A stretch of 64,000 bases of DNA from Falsirhodobacter xinxiangensis (GTDB lineage: Bacteria; Pseudomonadota; Alphaproteobacteria; Rhodobacterales; Rhodobacteraceae): NCBI RefSeq assembly GCF_004959935.1, contig NZ_SMYN01000001.1:96279-160278 (forward strand), written 5' to 3'. Shown in pieces: positions 1 to 9,002 of this stretch (its first letter is position 1; each line of letters begins with the position of its first letter). Below the pieces are notes generated by a model. That model saw nothing but the letters and a program-made list of their open reading frames with translations, searched no databases and was not told the DNA's origin. The position numbers and the translations under genes are program-made.

Positions 1-1
1 G

Positions 2-3000
2 ATCACCCGCTTTCCCAATATCGACGTGCCGCTGGTCGCCGTCACGGTTGCCCAGCCCGGCGCCTCACCCTCGGAACTGGAAGCGCAGGTGACGCGGGAA
101 ATCGAGGATGCCGTCGCGGGCATCGCCGGGGTCAAGAACGTCACGTCCACCATCGCGGACGGGCAAAGCCAGACGCTGGTCGAGTTCCGGATGGAGGTGC
201 CGACCGATCAGGCCGTGCAGGACACCAAGGACAAGGTGGACCAGATCCTTGCCGATCTGCCGCAGGACATCGAAAGCCCAATCGTCACCCGCGTCGATGT
301 CGAGGGGCAGGCGATCCTGACCTATGCCGTGTCGAACCCCGGCATGACGCTGGAGGAGCTGTCGTGGTTCGTGGACGACACGGTGATCCGCGCGCTTCAG
401 GGCCGCCCCGGCATCGGCAAGGTCGAACGGCAGGGCGGCGCCGACCGCGAGGTGCGGGTGGAGCTTGACCCCGCGCGACTGGACAGTCACGGCATCACGG
501 CGGCGCAGGTCAGCCAGCAGGTCCGCGCGACCAACGTGAACCTTGGCGGCGGGCGGGCGGAACTTGGCCCGGCGGAACAGGCGATCCGCACCTTGGGCGG
601 CGCGCCGACGGTCGAGGCGCTGGCAGGCACCACCATCGCCCTGCCGAACGGCCAACGTGTGCGCCTGTCCGACCTTGGCACCGTGATCGACGGATACGAG
701 GAGCCACGCAGCTTCGTGCGGATGAACGACCGGCAGGTCGTGACCTTCGCCGTCTTCCGGGCCAAGGGCGCATCCGAAGTGTCAGTCGAAACCGTGGTCG
801 AGGAGGTGCTGGCGGGGCTTCCCACCGAGGCCGCCATCACGCAGGTCGATACGCAGGTCGAATACACGCGCGGCAACTACGACACCGCCCTGCACACGCT
901 GATCGAAGGCGCGGCGCTGGCGGTTCTGGTGGTGCTGGCTTTCCTGCGGAACTGGCGCGCGACGCTGATCGCCGCCGTGGCCCTGCCGCTCTCGGCCATC
1001 CCGACCTTCTGGGTGATGGACCTCTTGGGCTTCTCGCTCAACCTCGTCAGCTTTCTGGCAATCACGCTGGCGACGGGCATCCTCGTCGATGATGCCATCG
1101 TCGAGGTCGAGAACATCGCCCGCCATATCCGCATGGGCAAGACCCCCTACCGCGCCGCCATCGACGCGGCGGACGAGATCGGGCTGGCGGTGATCGCCAC
1201 GACCTTCACCATCATCGCCGTCTTCGTGCCGGTGTCGTTCATGCCGGGCATTCCGGGCCAGTATTTCAGCCAGTTCGGGCTGACGGTCGCAATCTCGGTC
1301 GGCTTCTCGCTTCTGGTGGCGCGGCTTATCACGCCGATGATGGCGGCGTATCTGATGCGCCCCGGCGATGCCGCGCACGATGCGAAGGACGGGCCAGTGA
1401 TGCGCGCCTATCTGCGGCTGGTGCGCGTGACGCTGCGGTGGAAATACGCGACGCTGCTGGCGGCCATCGGCGTGCTGGCTGTGTCGGTCCATTTCATGCT
1501 GCAAATCCCGGGCAGCTTCCTTCCAGCCGAAGATGTGGGCCGCATCCCTGTGAATGTGGAACTGCCCCCCGGCGCGACGCTGGCCGATACCGATACCGCG
1601 ACGCAGGCGATGGCGGCGGCGATCCGCGACATTCCGGGCGTGCGCGACATCGTGGTGACGGGTGGCAAGTCCCCCACCGGCGATCTGGATGTGCGCCGCG
1701 CGTCCTTCACCGTGCTGCTCGATCCGCTGGACACGTCCTTCGCCTCGCTCTGGCACCAGAGCCGCCCGTCTCAATCGACCATCGAGGCGCAGATGTTCGA
1801 GCGTCTTGCCGCCATCCCCGACATCCGCGCCTTCAAGCTGAACGACCGGGGCGAGCGGGACATCTCGTTCTCGATCCTATCGGACAATCAGGCCGATCTG
1901 AACCGCGCCGTCGCCGATCTGGAGGCCGCGCTGCGGGGCGATCCGCTGCTGGCGCATGTCGCATCGGAAGGTGCCCTGCCCCGGCCCGAATTGCAGATCA
2001 CCCCGCGTGCCGAGGAAGCCGCCCGCCTTGGCGTCACGACCGAAGCCATAGCCCAGACCGTGCGCGTCGCCACCATCGGCGATCTGGACGCCGCGCTGGC
2101 CAAGATCACGCTGGACGACCGGCAGATCCCGGTGCGCGTGCAGCTTGCGACCGATGCCCGCGCCGACCTTGCCACCCTTGCGGCGCTGCGCGTGCCGACG
2201 GCGCAGGGAACGGTGCCACTGTCTTCGGTGGCCGATATCACCATCGCGGACGGCCCCAGCCTGATCGAGCGGCTGAACCGAGAGCGGCGCGCCACCATCG
2301 GCGCGAACCTGCCCCCCGGCGTCGCGCTCGGCTCGGCCACGGCGCGGTTCAACGAAATCGCGGCGGGGGTCGAACTCCCCGCCTCGGTCCGCATCCAGAC
2401 CTCGGGCGATGCCGAGGTTCAGGCCGAAATGACCGCCAGTTTCGGCAACGCGATGATCATGGGCCTGATGCTGGTGCTGACCGTGCTGATCCTGCTGTTC
2501 AAATCGGTGATCCAGCCCTTCACCATCCTTCTGTCGCTGCCCCTTGCCATCGGGGGCGTCGCCGCCGCGCTGATCCTGACCGGAGAACCGCTGTCGATGC
2601 CGGTGCTGATCGGCATCCTGATGCTCATGGGCATCGTGACCAAGAACGCGATCCTGCTGATCGACTTCGCGATCGAGATGAAGGCGCAGGGGATGGAGCG
2701 GTTGGAGGCGGTGATGGAGGCCGGGCACAAACGGGCGCAGCCCATCGTCATGACCTCCATCGCGATGTCGGCGGGGATGCTGCCTTCGGCGCTGGGCATC
2801 GGCGCGGGCGGCGCGTTCCGCGCGCCGATGGCGAATGCGGTGATCGGGGGGATCATTGTCTCGACCATCCTCAGCCTCGTGATCGTGCCGTCGTTCTTTC
2901 TGATCATGGACGATCTGTCGCAGGTTCTGACCCGGTTCCTTGGCCGCTTCATCGGCCCGAAAGAGGACGAACCGCCCAGTCCCGCGCCCGAAGAACTGGC

Positions 3001-3049
3001 GGCCGAGATCGCGGACATCCGATCCCGCCTGCGCGTCGCGGCGGAGTGA
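2..3049 (+). CDS. RND efflux transporter permease (HAE1/AcrB family), 5' end cut by window
   Basis: This is an inner-membrane proton-driven pump subunit that works with a periplasmic adaptor and an outer-membrane channel to expel hydrophobic compounds. The reading frame is open from base 2 and already reads a family-typical ITRFPNIDVP near the N-terminus, so the true start lies outside the window and the GTG at 26 is internal. About 1015 residues are visible. The TM4 acidic motif GILVDDAIVEVEN (Asp-Asp pair) and the TM10 segment MGIVTKNAILLIDF with its Lys are intact, so the proton relay looks functional. The tail after the last helix is Pro/Glu-rich. The adaptor gene is presumably upstream, outside the window. 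The substrate cannot be read from sequence. The stop abuts the convergent gene that follows. Confidence 0.93.
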   Translation: MTRFPNIDVPLVAVTVAQPGASPSELEAQVTREIEDAVAGIAGVKNVTSTIADGQSQTLVEFRMEVPTDQAVQDTKDKVDQILADLPQDIESPIVTRVDVEGQAILTYAVSNPGMTLEELSWFVDDTVIRALQGRPGIGKVERQGGADREVRVELDPARLDSHGITAAQVSQQVRATNVNLGGGRAELGPAEQAIRTLGGAPTVEALAGTTIALPNGQRVRLSDLGTVIDGYEEPRSFVRMNDRQVVTFAVFRAKGASEVSVETVVEEVLAGLPTEAAITQVDTQVEYTRGNYDTALHTLIEGAALAVLVVLAFLRNWRATLIAAVALPLSAIPTFWVMDLLGFSLNLVSFLAITLATGILVDDAIVEVENIARHIRMGKTPYRAAIDAADEIGLAVIATTFTIIAVFVPVSFMPGIPGQYFSQFGLTVAISVGFSLLVARLITPMMAAYLMRPGDAAHDAKDGPVMRAYLRLVRVTLRWKYATLLAAIGVLAVSVHFMLQIPGSFLPAEDVGRIPVNVELPPGATLADTDTATQAMAAAIRDIPGVRDIVVTGGKSPTGDLDVRRASFTVLLDPLDTSFASLWHQSRPSQSTIEAQMFERLAAIPDIRAFKLNDRGERDISFSILSDNQADLNRAVADLEAALRGDPLLAHVASEGALPRPELQITPRAEEAARLGVTTEAIAQTVRVATIGDLDAALAKITLDDRQIPVRVQLATDARADLATLAALRVPTAQGTVPLSSVADITIADGPSLIERLNRERRATIGANLPPGVALGSATARFNEIAAGVELPASVRIQTSGDAEVQAEMTASFGNAMIMGLMLVLTVLILLFKSVIQPFTILLSLPLAIGGVAAALILTGEPLSMPVLIGILMLMGIVTKNAILLIDFAIEMKAQGMERLEAVMEAGHKRAQPIVMTSIAMSAGMLPSALGIGAGGAFRAPMANAVIGGIIVSTILSLVIVPSFFLIMDDLSQVLTRFLGRFIGPKEDEPPSPAPEELAAEIADIRSRLRVAAE

Positions 3050-3466
3050 TCAGAGCTGGTCCAGCCAGCCCCTCACCCGCGCCTTTTCGGCCCCCGGCAG
3101 GCGCGAAAGATACCGCGCGCGGGCATAGACGACCACGTTCGTCCCACCATTTTCGGGCACCAGCCGCACAGAGGTGAAGGTGGGCAGGCCCAGCGGCGAC
3201 AGGGTGATCCATGTGCGGTGAAACCCCTCGCCCGCGAAATGCGAGGTGCGGGGCGTGGCCAGCGCCAGCGATTCCAGCCGCGCCGCCGCCTGATCCGGGG
3301 GCAGTGCGACATGTTTCGTCACCAACAGGTTGTTCGGGCGGCGCGACTTGCGCACCGTGACCGGGTCCACATGCCAATCCTGCGAATCCGAGGGGGTGTA
3401 ACGAAGAAAGGCCCAACCGATTGCCATCGCGACAAGCAAAAGGATCAACAGGTCGGGAAAGCTCAT
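3050..3466 (-). CDS. DUF1499-family small membrane-anchored protein
   Basis: The product is 138 residues with one N-terminal transmembrane helix (about 3-20, LLILLLVAMAIGWAF) and a soluble domain that resembles DUF1499 proteins of Rhodobacterales, including the WHVDP start of the domain. The function of the family is unknown. It is convergent with the RND gene: the two stop codons lie side by side in TGATCA with no spacer and no terminator hairpin. The ATG at 3466 is the first in frame after an upstream break. Confidence 0.7.
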   Translation of the reverse strand: MSFPDLLILLLVAMAIGWAFLRYTPSDSQDWHVDPVTVRKSRRPNNLLVTKHVALPPDQAAARLESLALATPRTSHFAGEGFHRTWITLSPLGLPTFTSVRLVPENGGTNVVVYARARYLSRLPGAEKARVRGWLDQL

Positions 3467-3536
3467 TCTTCGGGTCCATCCGTGTCATCAGGGGCGTGCC
3501 GATGGAACTTGGGGGTTCGGCGCACAAAGCGCAACT

Positions 3537-3893
3537 TCAATAGGCGAAACGCCCCGGTCCCTGCGCGGCCAGCACCAGAAGGCCGCCCGCGATGGCCCAG
3601 TTCTTCACGAAGATCGTCATCTGCCACGGATCTGTCGGGATCAGGTGGAACCAGCTTGTCACCATGCAGTAAACGGCCAGCACCAGCGCCCAGACCTGAA
3701 CATGCGGCCCCGTAACCAGCATCACCCCCGCAGCCGCGTTGAACGCGGCCAGCGCCCAGACCAATCCGCCCGGCAATCCCACGGAGGAAAGCATCGCCTG
3801 CACCGGAGCGGGCGCATTCAATTTCTGCCACGCGCCGCCCAGGAACAGCCCCGCGATCAGCACCCGGCCAAGAAGGTTCAGAATATCGGCCAT
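3537..3893 (-). CDS. DoxX-family membrane protein
   Basis: A 118-residue protein with four predicted membrane segments. It begins MADILNLLGRVLIAGLFLGG and carries the AWQKL and FNAAAGVMLV stretches typical of DoxX-like proteins. The family is linked loosely to redox or thiosulfate metabolism, but the role here is unknown. The frame stays open upstream of the chosen ATG at 3893. The longer version would run through the cobalamin riboswitch of the divergent gene and reads as non-protein-like sequence, so the short start is preferred. The gene is divergent from btuB. Confidence 0.8.
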   Translation of the reverse strand: MADILNLLGRVLIAGLFLGGAWQKLNAPAPVQAMLSSVGLPGGLVWALAAFNAAAGVMLVTGPHVQVWALVLAVYCMVTSWFHLIPTDPWQMTIFVKNWAIAGGLLVLAAQGPGRFAY

Positions 3894-3960
3894 TCCCCCC
3901 AGATGGCGCGGGTATCGCACGCGACAAGCCTTGACTTGCAACTGCGTCGGGATCATCAGC

Positions 3961-4132
3961 GAAGACGCTTCGGTGCCGGGGAGACCCGGTGAAAAGGGAA
4001 TGCGGTGATACCGCAGCTGCTCCCGCAACTGTCGGCGGAGAGCGCGGGCCACAAGACGCCACTGGGCATCCGCCCGGGAAGGCTGGCCCAGCGCACCGAC
4101 CCGCCCAGCCAGGAAACCTGCCGGCGCGATCA
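3961..4132 (+). promoter_or_regulatory. Cobalamin (AdoCbl) riboswitch upstream of btuBCD
   Basis: The segment carries the conserved blocks of the AdoCbl aptamer in order: CGGTGCC near 3971, GACCCGGTGAAAAGGGAA, CCCGCAACTGT near 4023, the GCCACTGG element, and the B12 box AGCCAGGAAACCTGCC ending near 4123. It lies about 80 nt before the btuB start and after a possible -35 TTGACT at 3931. Known function: B12 binding lowers expression of the uptake genes. Confidence 0.95.
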
Positions 4133-4210
4133 CCCTTTCCCGGTGCGGGGCGCGCCGAGGATGCGGCCCGTCCGCGAGTGGTGACACCCATCCACGCGGA
4201 GAGACCGACC

Positions 4211-6058
4211 ATGAAGACATCCCTGACCGCCATCCTTGCCGCGCTGGCCGCCCCCGCCGCCGCACAGGACATCCTTCTGCCCCCCATCGTCGTCAGCGCC
4301 GGGCTGGAGCCGGTCGCAAGGGATCGCACCGGCGCGGACGTGACCGTCATCACCGGGCCAGAGATCGAGCGCAGCGGTGACACGCGCCTGATCGACGTGC
4401 TGGGCCGCGCGGCGGGCATCTCGATCCGCAGCACCGGCCCGATGGGCACCACTGCGGGCCTGACGCTGCGCGGGGTGCCGCAGACCGGCGTCGCCGTTCG
4501 GATCGACGGGATCGACGTGGCGGACCCCTCGAACACGCAGGTCGCCTTCGACTTCGGTGCGCTGACCACGCCCGGCATCGGACGGGTGGAGATCCTGCGG
4601 GGCGCGCAATCGGCGCTCTATGGCTCGGAAGCCGTGGGCGGCGTCATAGACATCCGCACCCACCGCAGGGCCGAAGACGGGATCGAACAGCGGGCAGCGG
4701 TGGAATATGGCAGCTTCGCCACCGCAAAGCTCAGCTATGGCTTCGCGGCGAAATCCGGGCCGTCCGACCTCGCGATGACGCTGTCGCACATCCGCAGCGA
4801 CGGCTATTCCGCTGCCGACGACACCCCCGCCACCCCAAACCCCGAGGATGACGGGTTCGAAGCAACGCGCCTGTTCTTCGCGGGCGGGCATGAGGTTGGG
4901 GCGGGAAGGCTGGAAGTGTCGGGCTTCGTCGAACGCTCGCGTTCAGAACTGGACGAATTCGGCCCCACCGACGGCACCCCGGACGAACGAGGCCATGCCA
5001 CTACCCGCGGTATGAGACTGGCCTATTCGTTCTCGATCGGCGTGGTGGACAATACGCTCGAATATGCGTTCTTCGACAACGATCGTCAGCTGCGGGGAAC
5101 ATATGATTACGAAGGAGTGCAATATCCTTCGAATCAGGATTATGTCGGTCGCCGCAACAAAATAGGTTACCTTGGCGGCGTCGATCTGAGCACGGGGCGA
5201 TTGACGTTCGGGGCTGATCGGACCAAGGAGTCCTATTTCGTCGACAGCGGAACACCAGACGGTCACGACGACGCGACGAACGGCGTTTATGCCGAATACA
5301 GTATCCCATTAACCCCGGGTTTTGACTTTTCTCTGTCGGTGCGGCGCGATCACCATTCTCGTTTTGGCGCATATAAAACCGGCCGCATTTCCGCGATATG
5401 GCGTCCGACCGAAAATACCATCATTCGCGCCAATGCCGGAAGCGGCTTCCGCGCGCCATCGGGTTACGAGCTATATGCTCCCGCTTACGACCCCATCTCT
5501 CCCGCGCCGGGAAATCCTGACCTTGGACCGGAGAAAAGCCGCACCTACGATCTTGGCATTGAACACCGCGTCGGCGCTGCGACCCTTGGGGCCACCCTGT
5601 TCCGCGCCGACATCCAAGACATGATCGACTATTCCTTCGCCACCTCCACCTACATCCAGCGCGCTGGCGATGCCCGGCGTCAGGGGATCGAGCTTTCTGC
5701 CACTTATGATGTGAGCAAAGCAGTGGTGACGGGCAACTACACCTATTCCGACGCGCGGTCGGATTCGCAGCTGGACAGTTCCGCATGGCAGGCGACGACG
5801 CCGCGCCACATGCTGAACCTTATCCTCGCCGGCGATCTCGCGCAGGGCTGGTCGGGCGAGGTCGCGCTGCAACATGCGGCGGACCGCGAGGGGCTGGACG
5901 ATTTCACAGTGGCGGACGCGACGCTGACCCGCGATTTCGGCAACGGAACCGAAGCCTATCTGCGGGTCGAAAACCTTTTCGACGAGGATTACCAGCTGGT
6001 GCGCGGATACGGCACTGCCGAACGCTCGGCCTATCTGGGCGTCCGTCGCACGTGGTAA
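4211..6058 (+). CDS. btuB: TonB-dependent vitamin B12 outer-membrane receptor
   Basis: A 615-residue outer-membrane barrel that imports cobalamin using TonB energy. The N-terminal signal peptide is MKTSLTAILAALAAPAAAQ, followed by a TonB-box-like PPIVVSA, a plug domain (about 35-150, with VEILRGAQSALYGSEAVGGVI) and a 22-strand barrel ending in aromatic Trp. The cobalamin riboswitch directly upstream and the BtuCD genes directly downstream fix the substrate. The start at 4211 is chosen because it gives a clean signal peptide; the upstream open frame is riboswitch. The middle of the gene (about 5040-5760) is visibly more AT-rich than the rest, so the surface loops may have been exchanged by recombination. 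Confidence 0.93.
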   Translation: MKTSLTAILAALAAPAAAQDILLPPIVVSAGLEPVARDRTGADVTVITGPEIERSGDTRLIDVLGRAAGISIRSTGPMGTTAGLTLRGVPQTGVAVRIDGIDVADPSNTQVAFDFGALTTPGIGRVEILRGAQSALYGSEAVGGVIDIRTHRRAEDGIEQRAAVEYGSFATAKLSYGFAAKSGPSDLAMTLSHIRSDGYSAADDTPATPNPEDDGFEATRLFFAGGHEVGAGRLEVSGFVERSRSELDEFGPTDGTPDERGHATTRGMRLAYSFSIGVVDNTLEYAFFDNDRQLRGTYDYEGVQYPSNQDYVGRRNKIGYLGGVDLSTGRLTFGADRTKESYFVDSGTPDGHDDATNGVYAEYSIPLTPGFDFSLSVRRDHHSRFGAYKTGRISAIWRPTENTIIRANAGSGFRAPSGYELYAPAYDPISPAPGNPDLGPEKSRTYDLGIEHRVGAATLGATLFRADIQDMIDYSFATSTYIQRAGDARRQGIELSATYDVSKAVVTGNYTYSDARSDSQLDSSAWQATTPRHMLNLILAGDLAQGWSGEVALQHAADREGLDDFTVADATLTRDFGNGTEAYLRVENLFDEDYQLVRGYGTAERSAYLGVRRTW

Positions 6059-7026
6059 GATCGCTGATCCCCGTCGTTGCGGTGCTGTTTCTGGCATCGC
6101 TGCTGATCGGCCCGGCGGGGATCGGGCTGCGCGAGGCTCTGCTTGCGCTTGGGTCGGGGCAAGGCGGGGATATTGCGCTGATCATGCGGGAGATCCGGCT
6201 GCCGCGGGCTCTTCTGGGCGTGATGGTCGGCGGATCGCTTGGCTTGGCGGGGGCGGCGATGCAGGGTTGGCTGCGCAACCCGCTGGCGGAGCCGGGGCTG
6301 ATCGGGGCGTCGTCCTCGGCGGCGTTGGGCGCGGTGGTGGCGCTGCAATCGGGGCTGGCGGCGGCTTTTGCGCTGGCTTTGCCGCTGATGGCGCTGGGCG
6401 GGGCGCTTGGCTCGGTCCTGCTGATCGCGGCGTTGGCGGGGCCGCGGGGTTCGGCGGTCGTGCTGATTTTGGCGGGGGTTGCGGTGTCGGCCATCGGGGC
6501 GGCGCTGACCTCGCTGCTGCTCAGCCTGTCGCCAAACCCATATGCCGTGGCCGAGATCGTGTTCTGGATGATGGGATCGCTGGCGGATCGTTCGATGGTC
6601 CATGTCTGGCTGGCACTGCCGGTGATGGCCTTTGGCGCGGCGCTGCTGGCGACGACCGGGCGGGGGCTCGATGCGCTGACGCTGGGCGAGGATGCCGCCG
6701 CCACGATGGGCATTCCGATGCGGCGGTTGCGGGTCTGCCTGATCCTTGGGACGGCATCGGTCGTGGGGGCGGCGACGGCGGTGGCGGGCGCGGTCGGCTT
6801 CGTCGGGCTGGTGGTGCCGCATCTGCTGCGGCACTGGGTGCAGGGGGTGCCGTCGCGGCTGCTTCCGGCCTCGGCGCTGGGCGGGGCGGCGATGGTGTTG
6901 GCCGCCGACATCGCGGTGCGGCTGATCGCGCCCGACCGCGATCTGAAGCTGGGAGTGCTGACGGCGCTGGTCGGGGCGCCGCTGTTTCTGCACCTGATCT
7001 GGAAGATGCGGAGGGGCGAGGCATGA
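6052..7026 (+). CDS. btuC: Vitamin B12 ABC transporter permease (FecCD family)
   Basis: A 324-residue inner-membrane permease with about nine to ten helices, FecCD type. It begins at a GTG (6052) that overlaps the btuB stop by 7 nt, so translation is coupled. Family marks are the REIRLPRALLGVMVGGSLGLAGAAMQ block and GLVVPHLLRHWVQG near residues 260-275. The cobalamin assignment comes from the riboswitch-btuB context; permeases of this family also move ferric siderophores. No periplasmic binding protein (BtuF) is encoded in this operon. Confidence 0.9.
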   Translation: MVRSLIPVVAVLFLASLLIGPAGIGLREALLALGSGQGGDIALIMREIRLPRALLGVMVGGSLGLAGAAMQGWLRNPLAEPGLIGASSSAALGAVVALQSGLAAAFALALPLMALGGALGSVLLIAALAGPRGSAVVLILAGVAVSAIGAALTSLLLSLSPNPYAVAEIVFWMMGSLADRSMVHVWLALPVMAFGAALLATTGRGLDALTLGEDAAATMGIPMRRLRVCLILGTASVVGAATAVAGAVGFVGLVVPHLLRHWVQGVPSRLLPASALGGAAMVLAADIAVRLIAPDRDLKLGVLTALVGAPLFLHLIWKMRRGEA

Positions 7027-7697
7027 TGTCCATCGACCTTTCCGTGCCGGACCGCCTTCAGGCCACGCTGACCGTCGCGCAGGGCGAATTCGTCGGCCTC
7101 GTCGGGCCGAACGGCGCAGGCAAGACGACGCTTCTGCGCGCATCGCTTGGGCTTTTGCCTGCCACGGGGCGGCGCGATCTGGCGAAGGCCGCTTTCCTGC
7201 CGCAGATGCGCGAGATCGCCTGGCCGATGCCGGTGGAGCGGATCGTCGGACTTGGCGGCGCGGGTCCGGCGGCGGTGGACCGCGCCATCGCGCGGATGGA
7301 GCTTCAGCCCCTGCGTCATCGCCGCGCCGATGCGCTGTCGGGTGGCGAGCAGGCCCGCGTGCTGATCGCCCGCGCCTTGGCGCAGGAGGTGCCGCTGCTG
7401 CTGGCGGACGAGCCTATCGCCGGCCTCGACCCTGCCGCCCAGATCGCCGCGATGGAGGTTTTCACCGCCAAAGCGCAGGCGGGCGCGGTCGTCGCCTCGA
7501 TCCACGATCTGGGGCTGGCGGCGCGGTTCTGCACACGGCTGGTGGTGCTTTGCGGCGGGCGGATCGTGGCGGACGGGCCGCCTTCGGTGCTGACGCCCGA
7601 TCTGCTGGCAGGCGTCTTCGGTATTCGCGCATGGTTCCGCGACACCGAGGAAGGCCCGGTCTTCCAACCTCTTTCCCGCGTGGCTACTCTGCCCTGA
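7023..7697 (+). CDS. btuD: Vitamin B12 ABC transporter ATPase
   Basis: A 224-residue ATPase that overlaps btuC by an ATGA. It has Walker A GPNGAGKTT, signature LSGGEQARVL, Walker B LLLADEP and the switch His in SIHDLGLA. It is somewhat short for the family (about 250) because the N-terminal strand region is compact. It pairs with the BtuC-type permease to drive cobalamin across the inner membrane. Expression should follow the riboswitch upstream of btuB. The operon ends here or continues into the kinase gene 14 nt downstream. Confidence 0.9.
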   Translation: MMSIDLSVPDRLQATLTVAQGEFVGLVGPNGAGKTTLLRASLGLLPATGRRDLAKAAFLPQMREIAWPMPVERIVGLGGAGPAAVDRAIARMELQPLRHRRADALSGGEQARVLIARALAQEVPLLLADEPIAGLDPAAQIAAMEVFTAKAQAGAVVASIHDLGLAARFCTRLVVLCGGRIVADGPPSVLTPDLLAGVFGIRAWFRDTEEGPVFQPLSRVATLP

Positions 7698-7711
7698 AAC
7701 GGGAGGGGCGG

Positions 7712-8929
7712 ATGGACGAACGGGCATTTCTGGAACGGGTCTTCAGGGCGGGGATCGCGGCGGCGGACCCGGCGCAGGTGCTGGTACGGCATCTGCCCGA
7801 ACGTCCCAAGGACCGGGTGGTCGTGGTCGGTGCGGGCAAGGCCGCCGCGTCGATGGCCCGCGCGGTGGAGGCGGCATGGCCCGATGCCACCGGCGTGGTC
7901 GTCACCCGCGACGGACATTCCTGCGAAACGTCGGGGATCGAGGTGCTGGAAGCCTCGCATCCCGTTCCCGATGAACGATCCGAAGCGGCAGCGCGGCGGA
8001 TGCTGGATGCCGTGCGGGGGCTTGGGCCGGACGATCTGGTGCTGGTGCTGATCTCGGGCGGGGGGTCGTCGTTGATGGCGCTGCCTGCCGAGGGGCTGAC
8101 GCTGGCCGAGAAACAGGCGGTGAATCGGCAGCTTCTGGCCTCGGGGCTGGGGATCGGCGACATGAACCGGGTGCGGCGCAGATTGTCGGGGATCAAGGGC
8201 GGCAAGCTGGCGCTGGCCGCCGCGCCGGCGCGGGTGGTGACGCTGGCGATTTCCGACGTGCCGGGGGACGATCCGCGGGCCATCGCCTCGGGCCCGACCG
8301 TGTTCGATCCAGAGGCTTCGGCGGACCTGTCGGCGCTGGTGGACCGCCTGCCGGATCTGCCCGAAGCGGCGCGCCGCCTGTTGCTGGCGACGCCTGCGCC
8401 CGTGCAACCGTTCGAGGCCGATTACCGCATGATCGCAACGCCCATGATGGCGCTGGAGGCCGCCGCGCAGGTCGCGCGGGAGGCAGGTGTCACGCCCCTG
8501 ATCCTCGGCGACGCGCTGGAGGGCGAATCCGCCGCGCTGGGCCAGATGATGGCGGGCGTCGCGCGGTCGGTTCTGGATCACGGCCATCCCCTGCCCCGTC
8601 CCGCCTTGATCCTGTCGGGGGGCGAGACGACCGTGACCATCGGCGCTGGCAAGCCGGGGCGCGGCGGGCGGAATACCGAGTTCCTGCTTTCGCTGGCGCT
8701 GGCGAGGCTGCCGATCTTTGCGCTGGCGGGCGATACGGATGGCATCGACGGGACCGAGGATGCGGCGGGCGCGATCGTGACGCCGGACACCCTGACACGC
8801 GCGCCGGATGCCGCGCGCGCGCTGGCGGCGCATGACAGCTATAGCCTGTTCGCGCGGCTGGGCGATCTGGTCATCACGGGGCCAACCCTGACGAATGTGA
8901 ACGATTTGCGCGCGATATTGGTCACATAA
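7712..8929 (+). CDS. Glycerate 2-kinase (TtuD/GckA, MOFRL family)
   Basis: The 405-residue product matches the DUF4147-MOFRL glycerate kinase family, often mislabelled hydroxypyruvate reductase. The N-terminal half carries VVVVGAGKAAASMA (about 35-50), the ASHPVPDERS segment, and LVLISGGGSSLMALP. The C-terminal MOFRL part has LSGGETTVTI and GRGGRNTEFLL. It phosphorylates D-glycerate to 2-phosphoglycerate, feeding glycolysis from serine-cycle or tartrate-type metabolism. The start ATG at 7712 follows a GGGAGGGG ribosome site. It lies 14 nt after btuD, which may reflect chance proximity rather than shared function. Confidence 0.88.
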   Translation: MDERAFLERVFRAGIAAADPAQVLVRHLPERPKDRVVVVGAGKAAASMARAVEAAWPDATGVVVTRDGHSCETSGIEVLEASHPVPDERSEAAARRMLDAVRGLGPDDLVLVLISGGGSSLMALPAEGLTLAEKQAVNRQLLASGLGIGDMNRVRRRLSGIKGGKLALAAAPARVVTLAISDVPGDDPRAIASGPTVFDPEASADLSALVDRLPDLPEAARRLLLATPAPVQPFEADYRMIATPMMALEAAAQVAREAGVTPLILGDALEGESAALGQMMAGVARSVLDHGHPLPRPALILSGGETTVTIGAGKPGRGGRNTEFLLSLALARLPIFALAGDTDGIDGTEDAAGAIVTPDTLTRAPDAARALAAHDSYSLFARLGDLVITGPTLTNVNDLRAILVT

Positions 8930-9002
8930 ACGATACGAAACCTTCAACTGCGCGACATGAGGGGTCGGTAACGCGTCGGTCAACCACTCCAGAGGGACTG
9001 AC

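Noticed and set aside
3894..4265. Longer DoxX start at 4265
   Set aside because: It would translate the opposite strand of the cobalamin riboswitch.
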